Part shown: one piece after another, positions 1-8,589 of the stretch
Position numbering within the stretch: position 1 is the first letter of the stretch
Layout: each line of letters opens with the position of its first letter
Assembly: GCF_000773685.1 (NCBI RefSeq)
Contig: NZ_JPQO01000165.1
Location: forward strand, 1 to 37,175
Source of the DNA: Acinetobacter sp. HR7
GTDB lineage: Bacteria; Pseudomonadota; Gammaproteobacteria; Pseudomonadales; Moraxellaceae
Length of the DNA stretch: 37,175 nt
Reading direction: 5' to 3'
Position numbers and translations under genes: made by a program
Notes under the pieces: generated by a model
Told to the model about the DNA's origin: nothing
The model's database searches: none
The model's input: only the letters and a program-made list of their open reading frames with translations

Positions 1-280
1 GATTTCATCGAACTCAGGTTGTGCATAAAGTCCATGGCTAATTTTTTGAATAATGATGATTTATTCTGTAGATCAACTGTGCAATTGCTTCAAATCGGCG
101 ACTCCCTGCACTTAAAAACAAGCTTTTGAAAATACTTAAGATATTAGGACTGGCTCAGATCGTTTAAATTTCATTATCTGAAAATGTCGATTACATCACA
201 TTGTGATTTTTAACTTGCAGTATGTAATCTGACTGATTCCATGCAGGATTTAAAAGTGCTACAAGATATGTAAAGAAAAA
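1..280. other. Left-edge non-coding stretch, no gene recognised
   Basis: AT-rich DNA without a convincing coding region. A minus-strand frame is open from an ATG at position 35 to the window edge (11 codons), so a gene could start here and run off the left end. It has too little sequence to identify and no clear ribosome binding site. The remainder up to the ssuB terminator shows nothing I can name. Confidence 0.5.
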
Positions 281-311
281 ACCCGGATTCAAATCGAAGA
301 TCCGGGTTTTT
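281..311 (-). terminator. Rho-independent terminator of the ssu operon
   Basis: An 8-bp stem (ACCCGGAT at 281-288 with ATCCGGGT at 300-307) has T-runs on both sides. Read on the minus strand it lies just after the ssuB stop and ends in a run of T. It can probably also work in the plus direction. Confidence 0.85.
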
Positions 312-332
312 AGTAGATGGCTTTTAAATAAA

Positions 333-1139
333 TCAGGTCGCGAGTACTGCATTCAGAACCTGCTGTTCCAGTTCAGCGAACTTTAGGCACTTTTGACGCG
401 GACGAGGCAGATCGACCTGGAATTCTTTGGCAATGTGGCCTTTATCCAGCAGGATGATACGGTCAGCTAGTTGTACCGCTTCGCTGACGTCATGCGTCAC
501 CAGAATCGCGGTAAAGCCCTGTTCAGTCCATAGCTTCTCGATCAGGTTCTGCATGTCCAGACGGGTCAAGGCATCTAGTGCACCGAGTGGTTCATCCAAC
601 AGCAGAATACGTGGTTTGTGCGACAGGGCACGTGCCAGTGCAGTACGTTGACGCTGACCACCAGACAGTTGCGATGGCCATAGGCCGGCTTTTTCCTTCA
701 GCCCTACTTTTTCCAGCATGCTGGAAGCATTGGCATGTTCTTCTTTAGGCAGACCGAGTTGTACGTTCTGCTCGATGCTACGCCATGGCAACAGACGGGG
801 ATCCTGGAACATCACCCGGATATCATCCGGAGTAATGCCTTCACGGATATGGCGCGCCGACTTGAACTTGATTTCGCCGTAGCTCTGTTGTTCCAGATCG
901 GCAATCAGACGCAACAGGGTACTTTTACCACAGCCACTGCGACCCACAATCGCAATAAATTCACCTGGTTTAATATGCAGGTCCAGATCTTCCAGGACTT
1001 TGACTGAGCCATAGAACTTGTGTAGCTGCTCAATAATAATTTCAGCACCGATGACTGCATTAGGATTGATATCTGCTGCAGTGTGGTCCTGTGGCACAGT
1101 CTGTCCATTGGCAAGACGCCCTAAACTTAAATCAGTCAT
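333..1139 (-). CDS. ssuB: Aliphatic sulfonate ABC transporter, ATP-binding protein SsuB
   Basis: ATPase subunit that powers uptake of alkanesulfonates through SsuC at the inner membrane. All ABC ATPase motifs are visible in order: Walker A (GRSGCGKST), Q-loop ([10 protein letters not shown]), signature (LSGGQRQR), Walker B (ILLLDEP) and the H-loop (VTHD). The length of 268 aa is normal for the SsuB/TauB/NrtD group. A GTG lies one codon upstream, but I chose the ATG at 1139 because it sits about 6 nt after GAGGAG. It is the last gene of the operon, 20 nt after ssuC, and is followed by a terminator. The neighbouring ssuD and ssuA genes favour sulfonate over taurine or nitrate as substrate; the exact substrate range is inferred. 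Confidence 0.92.
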   Translation of the reverse strand: MTDLSLGRLANGQTVPQDHTAADINPNAVIGAEIIIEQLHKFYGSVKVLEDLDLHIKPGEFIAIVGRSGCGKSTLLRLIADLEQQSYGEIKFKSARHIREGITPDDIRVMFQDPRLLPWRSIEQNVQLGLPKEEHANASSMLEKVGLKEKAGLWPSQLSGGQRQRTALARALSHKPRILLLDEPLGALDALTRLDMQNLIEKLWTEQGFTAILVTHDVSEAVQLADRIILLDKGHIAKEFQVDLPRPRQKCLKFAELEQQVLNAVLAT

Positions 1140-1162
1140 CACATGCTCCTCGATTTTTTAAA

Positions 1163-1978
1163 TTATTTTTGATAGCCAGCATGCCAGCGCAACAGGAAAC
1201 GCTCCAGTGCTACCGCCAGGACATCAGCCAGTTTGCCAAGTAGGGCATACAGTAAGATTCCGACCAGCACCACGTCAGTTTGCAGGAACTCACGTGCGTT
1301 CATGGTCATATAGCCAATACCGGACTGTGCAGAAATGGTCTCTGCTACGATCAGTAGCACCCAGACCAGACCTAGTGAGAAACGCAGGCCGACCAGAATC
1401 GACGGCATCGCACCTGGCAGGATGATTTCTTTGTACAGCTGCCAGCGGGTCAGACCATAGCTCTTACCCATTTCAATCAGCTGTGGATCCACTGAACGGA
1501 TACCGTGATAGGTGTTGATATAAATCGGGAAGAACACACCAATTGCGACCAGGAACAGTTTCGCGGATTCATCAATCCCGAACCATAAAATCACTAGGGG
1601 AATTAATGCCAGTGCCGGGATGTTACGGATCATCTGCAAGGTGGTATCCAGCAGGGTAGAGGCAGTCTTGGATGACCCATTCAGCAGGCCTAACAGCAGG
1701 CCCAAACCACCACCGACCAGCAGACCACTTAAGGCACGACCAGCGCTGATCTTGACATGCGTCCACAGTTCACCACTGATCAGCAGGTTCCAGAACGCGA
1801 CTACCACTGCACTTGGTGCCGGTAGAATACGGCTTTCCAGCAGACCGGTACTTGACGCAATCTGCCAGAGAATGATTAATCCAATTGGAACCAACCAGGG
1901 CAGCAAGCGCTGCCCGAGTTGTGTTCCACGTGAAACCGGCTTGTCTTTGACGGTTTCAACTGAAACGACTTTCGACAT
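1163..1978 (-). CDS. ssuC: Aliphatic sulfonate ABC transporter, permease SsuC
   Basis: Inner-membrane permease of the sulfonate importer. The 271-aa protein is hydrophobic with about six predicted membrane segments. It carries the cytoplasmic EAA-type loop that docks the ATPase, seen here as GLTRWQLYKEIILPGA. Its start overlaps the ssuD stop by one base (TAATG arrangement), which implies translational coupling, and ssuB follows after a short gap. The family (BPD_transp_1) includes TauC and NtrB homologues; ssuD next door makes SsuC the best name. Confidence 0.92.
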   Translation of the reverse strand: MSKVVSVETVKDKPVSRGTQLGQRLLPWLVPIGLIILWQIASSTGLLESRILPAPSAVVVAFWNLLISGELWTHVKISAGRALSGLLVGGGLGLLLGLLNGSSKTASTLLDTTLQMIRNIPALALIPLVILWFGIDESAKLFLVAIGVFFPIYINTYHGIRSVDPQLIEMGKSYGLTRWQLYKEIILPGAMPSILVGLRFSLGLVWVLLIVAETISAQSGIGYMTMNAREFLQTDVVLVGILLYALLGKLADVLAVALERFLLRWHAGYQK

Positions 1979-3153
1979 TAAGCTGGCTCCTGAGCACCCT
2001 CAGCCTTCTTGTTTTCATCTGGTGTATAGTTGTTTGCCACAATCTCACCAAATGGACCAGTCAGGTTAGGCTGAGTCAGTTTCTTTTGAGTTTCTAGCGG
2101 TAATAGTGGGAATACCAGTTCCGCGAAACGGATCGATTCTTCCAGATGTGGGTAACCAGAGAAGATGAAGGTATCAATACCAAGATCTGCATATTCCTGA
2201 ATCCGTGCTGCAACAGTTTCCGGATCGCCGACCAGTGCAGTACCTGCACCGCCACGTACCAGTCCTACACCTGCCCACAGGTTAGGAGAGACTTCCAGTT
2301 TAGTCCGGTCACCATTGTGCAGTTCAGCCATACGGCGCTGGCCCACTGAGTCCATAGACTTGAATTTCGCCTGAGCTGCAGCGATGGTTGCATCATCTAC
2401 GTACTGGATCAGCTCTTCAGCTGCTTTCCAGGCTTCTTCATTGGTTTCACGAACGATGACGTGCAGGCGGATACCATAGTTCAGCTTGCGGCCTTTGGCA
2501 GCGGCTTTGGCACGCACATTTTCAATTTTTTCTTTGACTGCTGCAGGTGGCTCACCCCAAGTCAGGTAAGTATCGACCTGGTCTGTTGCCAGTTCAATCG
2601 CAGCATCTGAAGAACCACCGAACCAGAGTGGTGGATGCGGGTGTTGTACAGGTGGGTACAGCAGTTTGGCATCATCGACGCTGAGACGTTCACCGTGGAA
2701 AGTATAGCTTTCACCAGTATGCGAACGTTTCAGGATTTCACACCAGATGGTAGTGTATTCAGTCGCAGTCTTGTAGCGAGTTTCGTGATCTTCGTACACG
2801 CCGTCGCCTTTTAATTCTTTTTCATCACCACCTGTTACCAGGTTCAACAAGACACGGCCACCAGACAGACGGTCAAAAGTCGCTGCCATACGTGCTGCCA
2901 GTGCAGGGGTTGTCACACCAGGACGCAGTGCCACCAAAAATTTCAGGCGTTTAGTGGCATCAATTAGGCTTGCTGCAGTCAGCCATGGATCTTCACATGA
3001 ACGGCCAGTCGGAATCAGTACACCTTCATAGCCGAGGTTATCCACGGCAACCGCGATCTGCTTTATATAAGCATGATCGACCACGCGCGCACCTTTGCTA
3101 GTACCTAGGTAGCGGCTGTCACCGTGTGTCGGGATAAACCAGAAAATTTTCAT
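1978..3153 (-). CDS. ssuD: FMNH2-dependent alkanesulfonate monooxygenase SsuD
   Basis: Cytoplasmic flavin-dependent monooxygenase that cleaves the C-S bond of alkanesulfonates, releasing sulfite and an aldehyde for sulfur assimilation. The 391-aa product has the bacterial luciferase-like TIM-barrel fold signature of the family, with an N-terminal [14 protein letters not shown] segment and LLNLVTGGD in the middle. Length agrees with known SsuD proteins (about 380 aa) with a slightly longer C-terminus. No ssuE-type flavin reductase lies in the operon, so FMNH2 must come from a reductase encoded elsewhere. It overlaps ssuC by one base. Confidence 0.95.
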   Translation of the reverse strand: MKIFWFIPTHGDSRYLGTSKGARVVDHAYIKQIAVAVDNLGYEGVLIPTGRSCEDPWLTAASLIDATKRLKFLVALRPGVTTPALAARMAATFDRLSGGRVLLNLVTGGDEKELKGDGVYEDHETRYKTATEYTTIWCEILKRSHTGESYTFHGERLSVDDAKLLYPPVQHPHPPLWFGGSSDAAIELATDQVDTYLTWGEPPAAVKEKIENVRAKAAAKGRKLNYGIRLHVIVRETNEEAWKAAEELIQYVDDATIAAAQAKFKSMDSVGQRRMAELHNGDRTKLEVSPNLWAGVGLVRGGAGTALVGDPETVAARIQEYADLGIDTFIFSGYPHLEESIRFAELVFPLLPLETQKKLTQPNLTGPFGEIVANNYTPDENKKAEGAQEPA

Positions 3154-3189
3154 GTTATGTTCCTCAATTTAAAAGATTTAGCTCGGTCA

Positions 3190-4185
3190 TCAATGGGAGT
3201 TTGCTGTCCATACAATGGGCTGGACATGAATTTTGTTCGGGATCAGCCCTAGTTGCTGGAACTGATCGGCAATATTCTGTTGGGACTGAATCACTTCAGT
3301 GGTTAAAGGCTGTACTGGAGAAGGCTTCAGGCGGCGATCAAATGCATATTTCGCGACATCAGCAGGCAGGCCGGTGCTCTTTTGATAAGTGTGTAAAGCC
3401 TGGGTCTGATTTTTTACAATCCACTGGTCTGCCTGATTCAAGGCTTTCAACACACCTTCGGTAGCTTGAGGATGTGCAGTAACAAATTTGGGATTGGCGA
3501 TATAGAAGGCATAGGTCTTGTCAAAATCACCAGTTTTGGTCACCACACGGGCCTGACCATGCAGTTCTGCCGCCGCCAGGAACGGATCCCAAACCGCCCA
3601 GGCATCGACCGATTTCTTGTCAAACGCAGCGCGGGCATCCGCAGGTGGTAACCAGATCGGCTGAATGTCCGTCCAGCTCAGGCCCGCTTTGGCCAGAATC
3701 TTGGACAGGAATTCATGAGCATTGGAACCCTTTTGCAGGGCGATCCGTTTACCTTTTAGATCTTCAATGTTTTGGATGTTGCTTTGCTCAGGCACCACCA
3801 GTGCTAGTGATTTATCTGCACTGACTTCATAACCGACATAATTCAGGTCTTTACCTGCAGCCTGGGCAAAAATCGGCGGGGTATTGCCGACATAGCCATA
3901 ATCCACGGCACCAACTGCCAGTGCTTCCAGCATCTGCGGACCAGCCGGGAATTCTTTCCATTCAATTTTGGCATTCGGGAATTCCTGTTCCAGGAACTTT
4001 TCATCACGAGCAACCAGCAGGTTCAGGGCAGATTTCTGAAAACCAATGGCAATGGTCTTCACCTCTTGTGCAGGTGCAGCTTCAACGGCTGCAGACTGCT
4101 GTGCCTGTTCCTGCTTTTGGCAAGCGTTTAAGCCCAGGCTCAAGCTTGCCAATGCCAGATAACTTACTGTTTTCAGGTTACTCAT
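3190..4185 (-). CDS. ssuA: Sulfonate ABC transporter substrate-binding lipoprotein (SsuA, copy 1)
   Basis: Periplasmic solute-binding protein that delivers sulfonates to SsuBC. The 331-aa product begins with a signal peptide ending in a lipobox-like LNAC, so it is probably an acylated lipoprotein rather than a free periplasmic protein. The body is an NMT1/SsuA-type binding fold, with typical segments such as GYVGNTPPIFAQAAG and VDAWAVWDPF. It is clearly paralogous to the gene immediately upstream and shares many blocks with it (for example RAAF, VDAW and WDPF). It lies 36 nt upstream of ssuD and 20 nt downstream of its paralogue. Which sulfonate each copy binds cannot be told from sequence. 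Confidence 0.88.
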   Translation of the reverse strand: MSNLKTVSYLALASLSLGLNACQKQEQAQQSAAVEAAPAQEVKTIAIGFQKSALNLLVARDEKFLEQEFPNAKIEWKEFPAGPQMLEALAVGAVDYGYVGNTPPIFAQAAGKDLNYVGYEVSADKSLALVVPEQSNIQNIEDLKGKRIALQKGSNAHEFLSKILAKAGLSWTDIQPIWLPPADARAAFDKKSVDAWAVWDPFLAAAELHGQARVVTKTGDFDKTYAFYIANPKFVTAHPQATEGVLKALNQADQWIVKNQTQALHTYQKSTGLPADVAKYAFDRRLKPSPVQPLTTEVIQSQQNIADQFQQLGLIPNKIHVQPIVWTANSH

Positions 4186-4205
4186 GATGAACCCCTATAT
4201 ACTTT

Positions 4206-5165
4206 TTATTTTTTAATAATGGCTGCTTCAATATTCAGCTTTTGTGGAATCAGTTGCTGGCCGTAGAAGGCATCAGCCACTTGTTGTTGTTTTTGCACCA
4301 CTTCTGAAGAAAGCGGTTTTACCCCAAAGCCCATACGTGAAATCGAGGTTTTCAGTACGTCTAGAGACAGGCCTGTCGGTTTTTCCAGTAGTTTTGCCGC
4401 TTCGTCCTGATTTTTTTCTACCCATTCTGTGGTCAGGTTCAGCTCATTCACCACCGCTTCAATGATTTGTGGATGCGCTTCAGCAAACTTACGATCTGCC
4501 AGGTAGAACTGGTGGTTGCTGACCACGTTCTCGCCAGTAGCAATCACACGAGCACCAATCTGGTGTTCAGCTGCGGCGAAGAACGGATCCCAGATCACCC
4601 AGGCATCCACGGCGCCACGTTCGAATGCGGCACGCGCATCAGACGGTGGCAGATACACCACTTCGATGTCTTTTAAGGTCAGGTTGTTGGCTTCCAGCAC
4701 TTTCAGTAATAAGTAATGCACGTTTGAACCTTTGTTCAGGGCAACACGTTTACCTTTCAGGTCTTGGACAGACTGGATGTTGGAATCTTTTTGTACGATC
4801 AGCGCTTCAGCTTTCGGTGCTTCTGGCTGATTCGCCACATAAACCAGATTTGAATTCGCTGCCTGAGCAAAGATTGGTGGTGCTTCACCCGCTTCACCAA
4901 AAGACACGCTGCCGACATTCAGACCTTCAAGTAACTGTGGGCCTGCCGGGAATTCCACCCATTTCACATTCACGCCTTGTTCTTTTAATGTAGTTTCCAG
5001 GGTGCCGCGTTCTTTTAATAATGGCAGCATGCCGTATTTCTGGAAGCCAATATTTAAGGTTACGCTTTCTTCTTTTTTAGAACAGCCAGAAAGCATCATA
5101 ACGCCAGCAATTGCAGCGCTCAGGACTGCAGTTTTTGCGATGAATTTAAGCGAAGACTGACGCAT
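4206..5165 (-). CDS. ssuA: Sulfonate ABC transporter substrate-binding lipoprotein (SsuA, copy 2)
   Basis: First gene of the ssu operon, encoding a second SsuA-like solute-binding protein of 319 aa. The signal peptide ends in the lipobox LSGC, predicting lipid anchoring. Diagnostic blocks are GEAGEAPPIFAQAA and VDAWVIWDPFFAAAE. It is a diverged tandem paralogue of the next gene, not a recent identical copy. The AT-rich upstream gap should hold the operon promoter, likely controlled by sulfur supply through a CysB/Cbl-type regulator. That is family knowledge; I could not identify a site. Confidence 0.87.
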   Translation of the reverse strand: MRQSSLKFIAKTAVLSAAIAGVMMLSGCSKKEESVTLNIGFQKYGMLPLLKERGTLETTLKEQGVNVKWVEFPAGPQLLEGLNVGSVSFGEAGEAPPIFAQAANSNLVYVANQPEAPKAEALIVQKDSNIQSVQDLKGKRVALNKGSNVHYLLLKVLEANNLTLKDIEVVYLPPSDARAAFERGAVDAWVIWDPFFAAAEHQIGARVIATGENVVSNHQFYLADRKFAEAHPQIIEAVVNELNLTTEWVEKNQDEAAKLLEKPTGLSLDVLKTSISRMGFGVKPLSSEVVQKQQQVADAFYGQQLIPQKLNIEAAIIKK

Positions 5166-5488
5166 GAATAAAAACTCCCGACAAAAATGAAAAATAAGTC
5201 AATGAATAAGTCAGGCATACGCTAAAGGTTTTTTCTTTTCAGAAAAAATAACTATTCAGGAATTTCTAATGAGAAAAAAAGATAAATAAAAAAGCGCAAA
5301 ACTTATGCGGAAAAGTGATTTAGTAAGTAAATAAATTATTTATTTTTAAATTATTAAATAATTGAAATATATAAATTATTTTATTAATGAAATAAAAATA
5401 TAAGGTTATGAATAGGATAGGAATTATTTTTAAGATCAATATCCGGATATTTTAAATATTCTTAGCAGAAAATAAGATATATGGACCA
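5166..5488. other. AT-rich intergenic region upstream of the ssu operon
   Basis: About 320 bp, very AT-rich with many A and T runs, between the ssu operon start and the end of argA. It should contain the ssu promoter. A small TTTTTTCT...AGAAAAAA inverted repeat lies near 5229-5250. No coding region and no recognisable operator. Confidence 0.5.
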
Positions 5489-5513
5489 ATAAAAAGTCAC
5501 ATTACAGTGACTT
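5489..5513 (-). terminator. argA terminator overlapping the stop codon
   Basis: Stem AAGTCAC (5494-5500) with GTGACTT (5507-5513), followed on the minus strand by a T-run. The argA stop codon (5502-5504) lies in the loop, so the last sense codons form one arm of the terminator. Confidence 0.75.
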
Positions 5514-6851
5514 CTTACAGACCAGAGAATTACGCTGGTAGTTATATAAGGCCTGTCGGGCATCGGGCAGGTCATCGACTGAGACCTGTTCAAAGCCATG
5601 TTCCAGGAACCAGTGGGCAGTGCGGGTGGTGAGAATAAAGAGTTGCTGTATGCCCATGCTGCGCGCTTTATCTTCCAGATAATTCAGGATCTGGCTGCCA
5701 CGATTGGACTTGCGGTAACTTGGATGGACTGCCACACAGGCGATCTCGGCAGAACGGGGTTCATTGCCGGTGGTTGGAATCGGGTACAGCGCCGCACAGG
5801 CCAGGATCATGCCATCGCGTTCAATTACGGCAAACTGTTCAATTTCATTTTCTAGGCGTTCACGGGATCGATAAACCAGAATGCCTTCTTCTTCCAGCGG
5901 ACGCAGCAGGCTGATCAGGCCCCCGACATCCTGAATCGTTGCAGTACGTACGTCTTCATAATGCGCATCGGTAATCAGGGTGCCGGAACCGTCACGGGTA
6001 AACAGTTCTTCCAGTAGTGCACCATCATGGGTATAGGAAATCAGATGCACACGATTGACGCCATTTAGCGAGGCTTCCTGGGCTGCACGTAACTGCAGGG
6101 TCAGTTCTGAAGGAATTTCCTGGGCATCCTGAGCAATATAGTGATCCAGCTGGCTTGGACGGACTTCACGCTGTAATTGTCCATCCTTATTCATTAAGCC
6201 ATGCTGTTTGCCGAGGAAAATCAGTTTGTCCGCTTTGAGGCGGATTGCCGTTTTGGTCGCGACTTCTTCCGCCAGCAGGTTAAATACTTCACCGGTAGTG
6301 GAATAACCGGTTGGCCCCAGAATCACAATGTTATGGCTGTCCAGATGACGCTGAATCGCATCGGTATCTACTGTGCGTACTTCGCCAGTGAGCTGGAAAT
6401 CAATCCCATCACGGATGCCATAAGGTTTGGCCGTTACAAAGTTGCCGGAGACCACATCAATACGTGCGCCATACATCGGTGAGTTGGCCAGTCCCATAGA
6501 AAGCAGCGCTTCAATCTGCAGGCGAATCGAACCGACCGCATTCATGACACAGCTTAGAGATTCACGTGTGGTAATGCGGCGTTGACGATGGAAAGGCGTA
6601 GTGATCTGGCAAGCCGCCAGATTCTGGTTAATCTGCGGGCGTGCACCGTGCACCAGAATCAGATGAATCCCGAGTGAATGCAGCAGAGCAATGTCATGAA
6701 TGATGTGCTGGAAGTTGTCATGCAGAACCGCTTCGCCATCAAACATGATCACAAAGGTCTTGTTACGATGCGCGTTGATATAGGGTGCAGAATGGCGAAA
6801 CCAGTGCACATATTGCAATGTTGTGCTTTGTGACGGTTCTGCTGGATTCAT
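5502..6851 (-). CDS. argA: Amino-acid N-acetyltransferase (N-acetylglutamate synthase)
   Basis: Catalyses the first step of arginine biosynthesis, acetyl-CoA plus glutamate to N-acetylglutamate, in the cytoplasm. The 449-aa product has the classic ArgA layout: an N-terminal amino-acid-kinase-like domain (residues about 20-290, with LILVHGARPQI and VILGPTGYSTTGE) that usually senses arginine, then a C-terminal GNAT domain (about 300-440, with IACVAVHPSYRKSNRGSQIL as acetyl-CoA site). Length matches E. coli ArgA (443 aa). It is a monocistronic minus-strand gene with its own terminator. The two-domain architecture separates it from short GNAT proteins and from ArgB. Confidence 0.95.
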   Translation of the reverse strand: MNPAEPSQSTTLQYVHWFRHSAPYINAHRNKTFVIMFDGEAVLHDNFQHIIHDIALLHSLGIHLILVHGARPQINQNLAACQITTPFHRQRRITTRESLSCVMNAVGSIRLQIEALLSMGLANSPMYGARIDVVSGNFVTAKPYGIRDGIDFQLTGEVRTVDTDAIQRHLDSHNIVILGPTGYSTTGEVFNLLAEEVATKTAIRLKADKLIFLGKQHGLMNKDGQLQREVRPSQLDHYIAQDAQEIPSELTLQLRAAQEASLNGVNRVHLISYTHDGALLEELFTRDGSGTLITDAHYEDVRTATIQDVGGLISLLRPLEEEGILVYRSRERLENEIEQFAVIERDGMILACAALYPIPTTGNEPRSAEIACVAVHPSYRKSNRGSQILNYLEDKARSMGIQQLFILTTRTAHWFLEHGFEQVSVDDLPDARQALYNYQRNSLVCKKSL

Positions 6852-6920
6852 GCGCTGTCCTATACCAAAAAGATGTATGTGTTGAATTTGATTCTAAAAA
6901 AAGCCGGCAGGGAAGTACAG

Positions 6921-6954
6921 CAATAAAAAAACACCTGAAGCAAGCTTCAGGTGT
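6921..6954 (-). terminator. Rho-independent terminator after the first RcnB-like gene
   Basis: Perfect 10-bp stem ACACCTGAAG / CTTCAGGTGT (6931-6940 and 6945-6954), followed on the minus strand by a run of T. It ends the transcript of the secreted-protein gene just before the argA promoter region. Confidence 0.9.
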
Positions 6955-6982
6955 AATGGAGAAAAGGTTCGGGATTGGGAAT

Positions 6983-7345
6983 TTAGTTGATGATACGCAC
7001 GATCTTGTCGTTACGGTCATTCACCAGAACGTAGTCACCGTTGATTTTGTACCACTGCTGGTTTTTACCGGCTTTAGGCAGGCGACGTTCTTCATAATTG
7101 CTTACTTCAAAGCGGCGGTTGTCGTACTGATTTGGCAGTTTCTGGCCGACACGCCAGTCACGGCTTGGATTCACGCCACGTTTGTTGTCCCAGCGACGGT
7201 CATCCCATTTTTTCGCATCTTTATGATCCCAGTGTGGAGCAGGTTTATGCGGCGCATAACGTGGATCATGTTGTGGTGCCGCCATTGCAGAAGTTGCAAC
7301 CAAAGCACTCAGGGATAAAGCGATTGTTGTTAAAACTTTTTTCAT
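6983..7345 (-). CDS. RcnB-like secreted small basic protein, copy 1
   Basis: Predicted 120-aa exported protein. A clear signal peptide (MKKVLTTIALSLSALVATSA, cleavage near AMA) is followed by a His/Pro/Lys-rich linker (HDPRYAPHKPAPHWDHKD) and a C-terminal domain ending WYKINGDYVLVNDRNDKIVR. This arrangement is that of the RcnB family, periplasmic proteins tied to nickel/cobalt homeostasis in enterobacteria. Many family members have unknown roles, so metal handling is inferred. I chose the ATG at 7345, which follows AGGTGA by about 6 nt; a GTG three codons upstream is less likely. It is one of two adjacent paralogues and has its own terminator. No rcnA-type exporter is nearby. Confidence 0.8.
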   Translation of the reverse strand: MKKVLTTIALSLSALVATSAMAAPQHDPRYAPHKPAPHWDHKDAKKWDDRRWDNKRGVNPSRDWRVGQKLPNQYDNRRFEVSNYEERRLPKAGKNQQWYKINGDYVLVNDRNDKIVRIIN

Positions 7346-7524
7346 GGCTCTCACCTATGTTTCATCATTTGCGTTTCGATGAGACTAAATTAGCGAAGGA
7401 GTGGAGAGAAACCGTGAGCCCAGTTTAGGCGAATTGTTAAATTAATGAAGGAAAAAAGGAGAAAAAGCACGGGATTAAAGGCTAAATCTCAAAGTCGGCT
7501 TAAAAATGCTTCAACCCAAAATAA

Positions 7525-7549
7525 AAAGACCCAAATCATTTGGGTCTTT
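7525..7549 (-). terminator. Terminator after the second RcnB-like gene
   Basis: Stem-loop AAAGACCCA...TGGGTCTTT with a T-run on the minus strand, just downstream of the second RcnB-like gene. Confidence 0.88.
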
Positions 7550-7573
7550 GAAATCTGCCGAACATTCAAAGGA

Positions 7574-7966
7574 TCAGTGGCCAACAATCCGCAGAATGCT
7601 GTTGTTGTCAGTATCGACCAGAATGTAGTCATTATTGACTTTATACCACTGCTGTTTGCGATCCGGTTTCGGCAGTTTGTGGTCTTTATACTGGACTTTA
7701 TAGCCATTACCCCGGTAGTGCTGAGGCATCACATAACCTGGTTGCCATTTCATCTGTTGCAGGCGTTTAACCCCACGCTCTTCACGCATACGGTGGCGAT
7801 CTTCGGTTTTGTGCTCATCAGCCTGACGGTGTTTTTTTGCCTGGCCCGGATTGTTGAAACGTGGATGATCGTGACGTTCATCATCAAAATGCGGCGCAGC
7901 AGTGGCAACATTCGTCAACATCAATGTGCTGAAAGACATTGTCAAAGCGAGCAAAAGCTTTTTCAT
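7574..7966 (-). CDS. RcnB-like secreted small basic protein, copy 2
   Basis: Predicted 130-aa exported protein paralogous to the gene at 6983-7345. It has a signal peptide (MKKLLLALTMSFSTLMLTNV, cleavage near ATAA), then a long charged His-rich segment (HFDDERHDHPRF and following). The C-terminal RcnB-type motif is QQWYKVNNDYILVDTDNNSI. The charged middle is longer than in its neighbour. The ATG at 7966 is supported by GAGGG about 6 nt upstream. Each copy has its own terminator, so they are probably transcribed separately. A metal-binding or envelope-stress role is possible but inferred from family only. Confidence 0.8.
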   Translation of the reverse strand: MKKLLLALTMSFSTLMLTNVATAAPHFDDERHDHPRFNNPGQAKKHRQADEHKTEDRHRMREERGVKRLQQMKWQPGYVMPQHYRGNGYKVQYKDHKLPKPDRKQQWYKVNNDYILVDTDNNSILRIVGH

Positions 7967-8250
7967 GGTGAACCCTCAATCAAATGTTCATTTTCTACAG
8001 GTCTAATTTACGCAAAAATTGCAGAGAAACTGTGAAGATCAGGCATCTATTCTTTAAAGAATGCAGAGAGATTATGATTATGCCGGATGTTCTGTGTGAT
8101 TTTTAACGTTTTTTAGACTTAAGCATCTGAGAACCTAGGCAATATATCCTGACGGCTGTGGTCACGCAGGTCAAGTCAAAGGTCATCAATGAGGATGAAA
8201 AAGCTGCTGCTGTCAGGAAGAAGTTGTAAAAGAAATTTGCAGGCTTCTGT

Positions 8251-8406
8251 CTAATTCCATTGTTCTGCCAAACCTTGTAAAGACTGAATTGCTTCAGCAA
8301 CACATTCAGCTTCAATCGCATCATCTAAAGCCTGAATCAGGGTTTCAGGTAACTGAAGATTTTCGATGCGACGAATGGTTTCGATTTTACGTTTTTGATC
8401 AGCCAT
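8251..8406 (-). CDS. Small 51-aa protein of unknown function
   Basis: A short frame reading MADQKRKIETIRRIENLQLP at the N-terminus and ending in AEQWN. A strong ribosome binding site (AGGAGTG) lies 7 nt before the ATG, and codon use looks like the surrounding genes. The product is acidic, Ala/Glu/Gln-rich and predicted helical, with no signal peptide or membrane segment. I do not recognise a family. It stands alone on the minus strand, in a gap where a longer out-of-frame ORF (8103-8324) partly hides it. A small regulatory or accessory protein is possible; no function can be assigned. Confidence 0.6.
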   Translation of the reverse strand: MADQKRKIETIRRIENLQLPETLIQALDDAIEAECVAEAIQSLQGLAEQWN

Positions 8407-8545
8407 GCACTTCACTCCTGTTACTGTAAATAGTTATTTATTGAGATTTAGCATAGCGGCAAATGGATAATTTGAAAAACCGAATATTTTTATGTAAACG
8501 ATATGTAAAACCGATTTATTATTCTTTTTACAGATATTTTCAGTT

Positions 8546-8570
8546 AATAAAAGCACGACTAGCGTGCTCT
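8546..8570 (-). terminator. Terminator after the 139-aa gene
   Basis: Stem AGCACG / CGTGCT (8552-8557 and 8563-8568) with loop ACTAG and a T-rich tail on the minus strand. The plus-strand side is also T-rich. Confidence 0.75.
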
Positions 8571-8589
8571 TTTCTTTTAATTACTGAAC

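Noticed and set aside
1..92. Minus-strand open frame running off the left edge
   Set aside because: Only 11 codons from a possible ATG, no recognisable protein and no clear ribosome binding site.
7445..8035. 196-codon plus-strand ORF
   Set aside because: Antisense shadow of the second RcnB-like gene, which has a signal peptide, ribosome binding site and terminator.
8103..8324. 73-codon minus-strand ORF
   Set aside because: Overlaps the 51-aa frame in another register and lacks a good ribosome binding site; the shorter frame has strong start signals.
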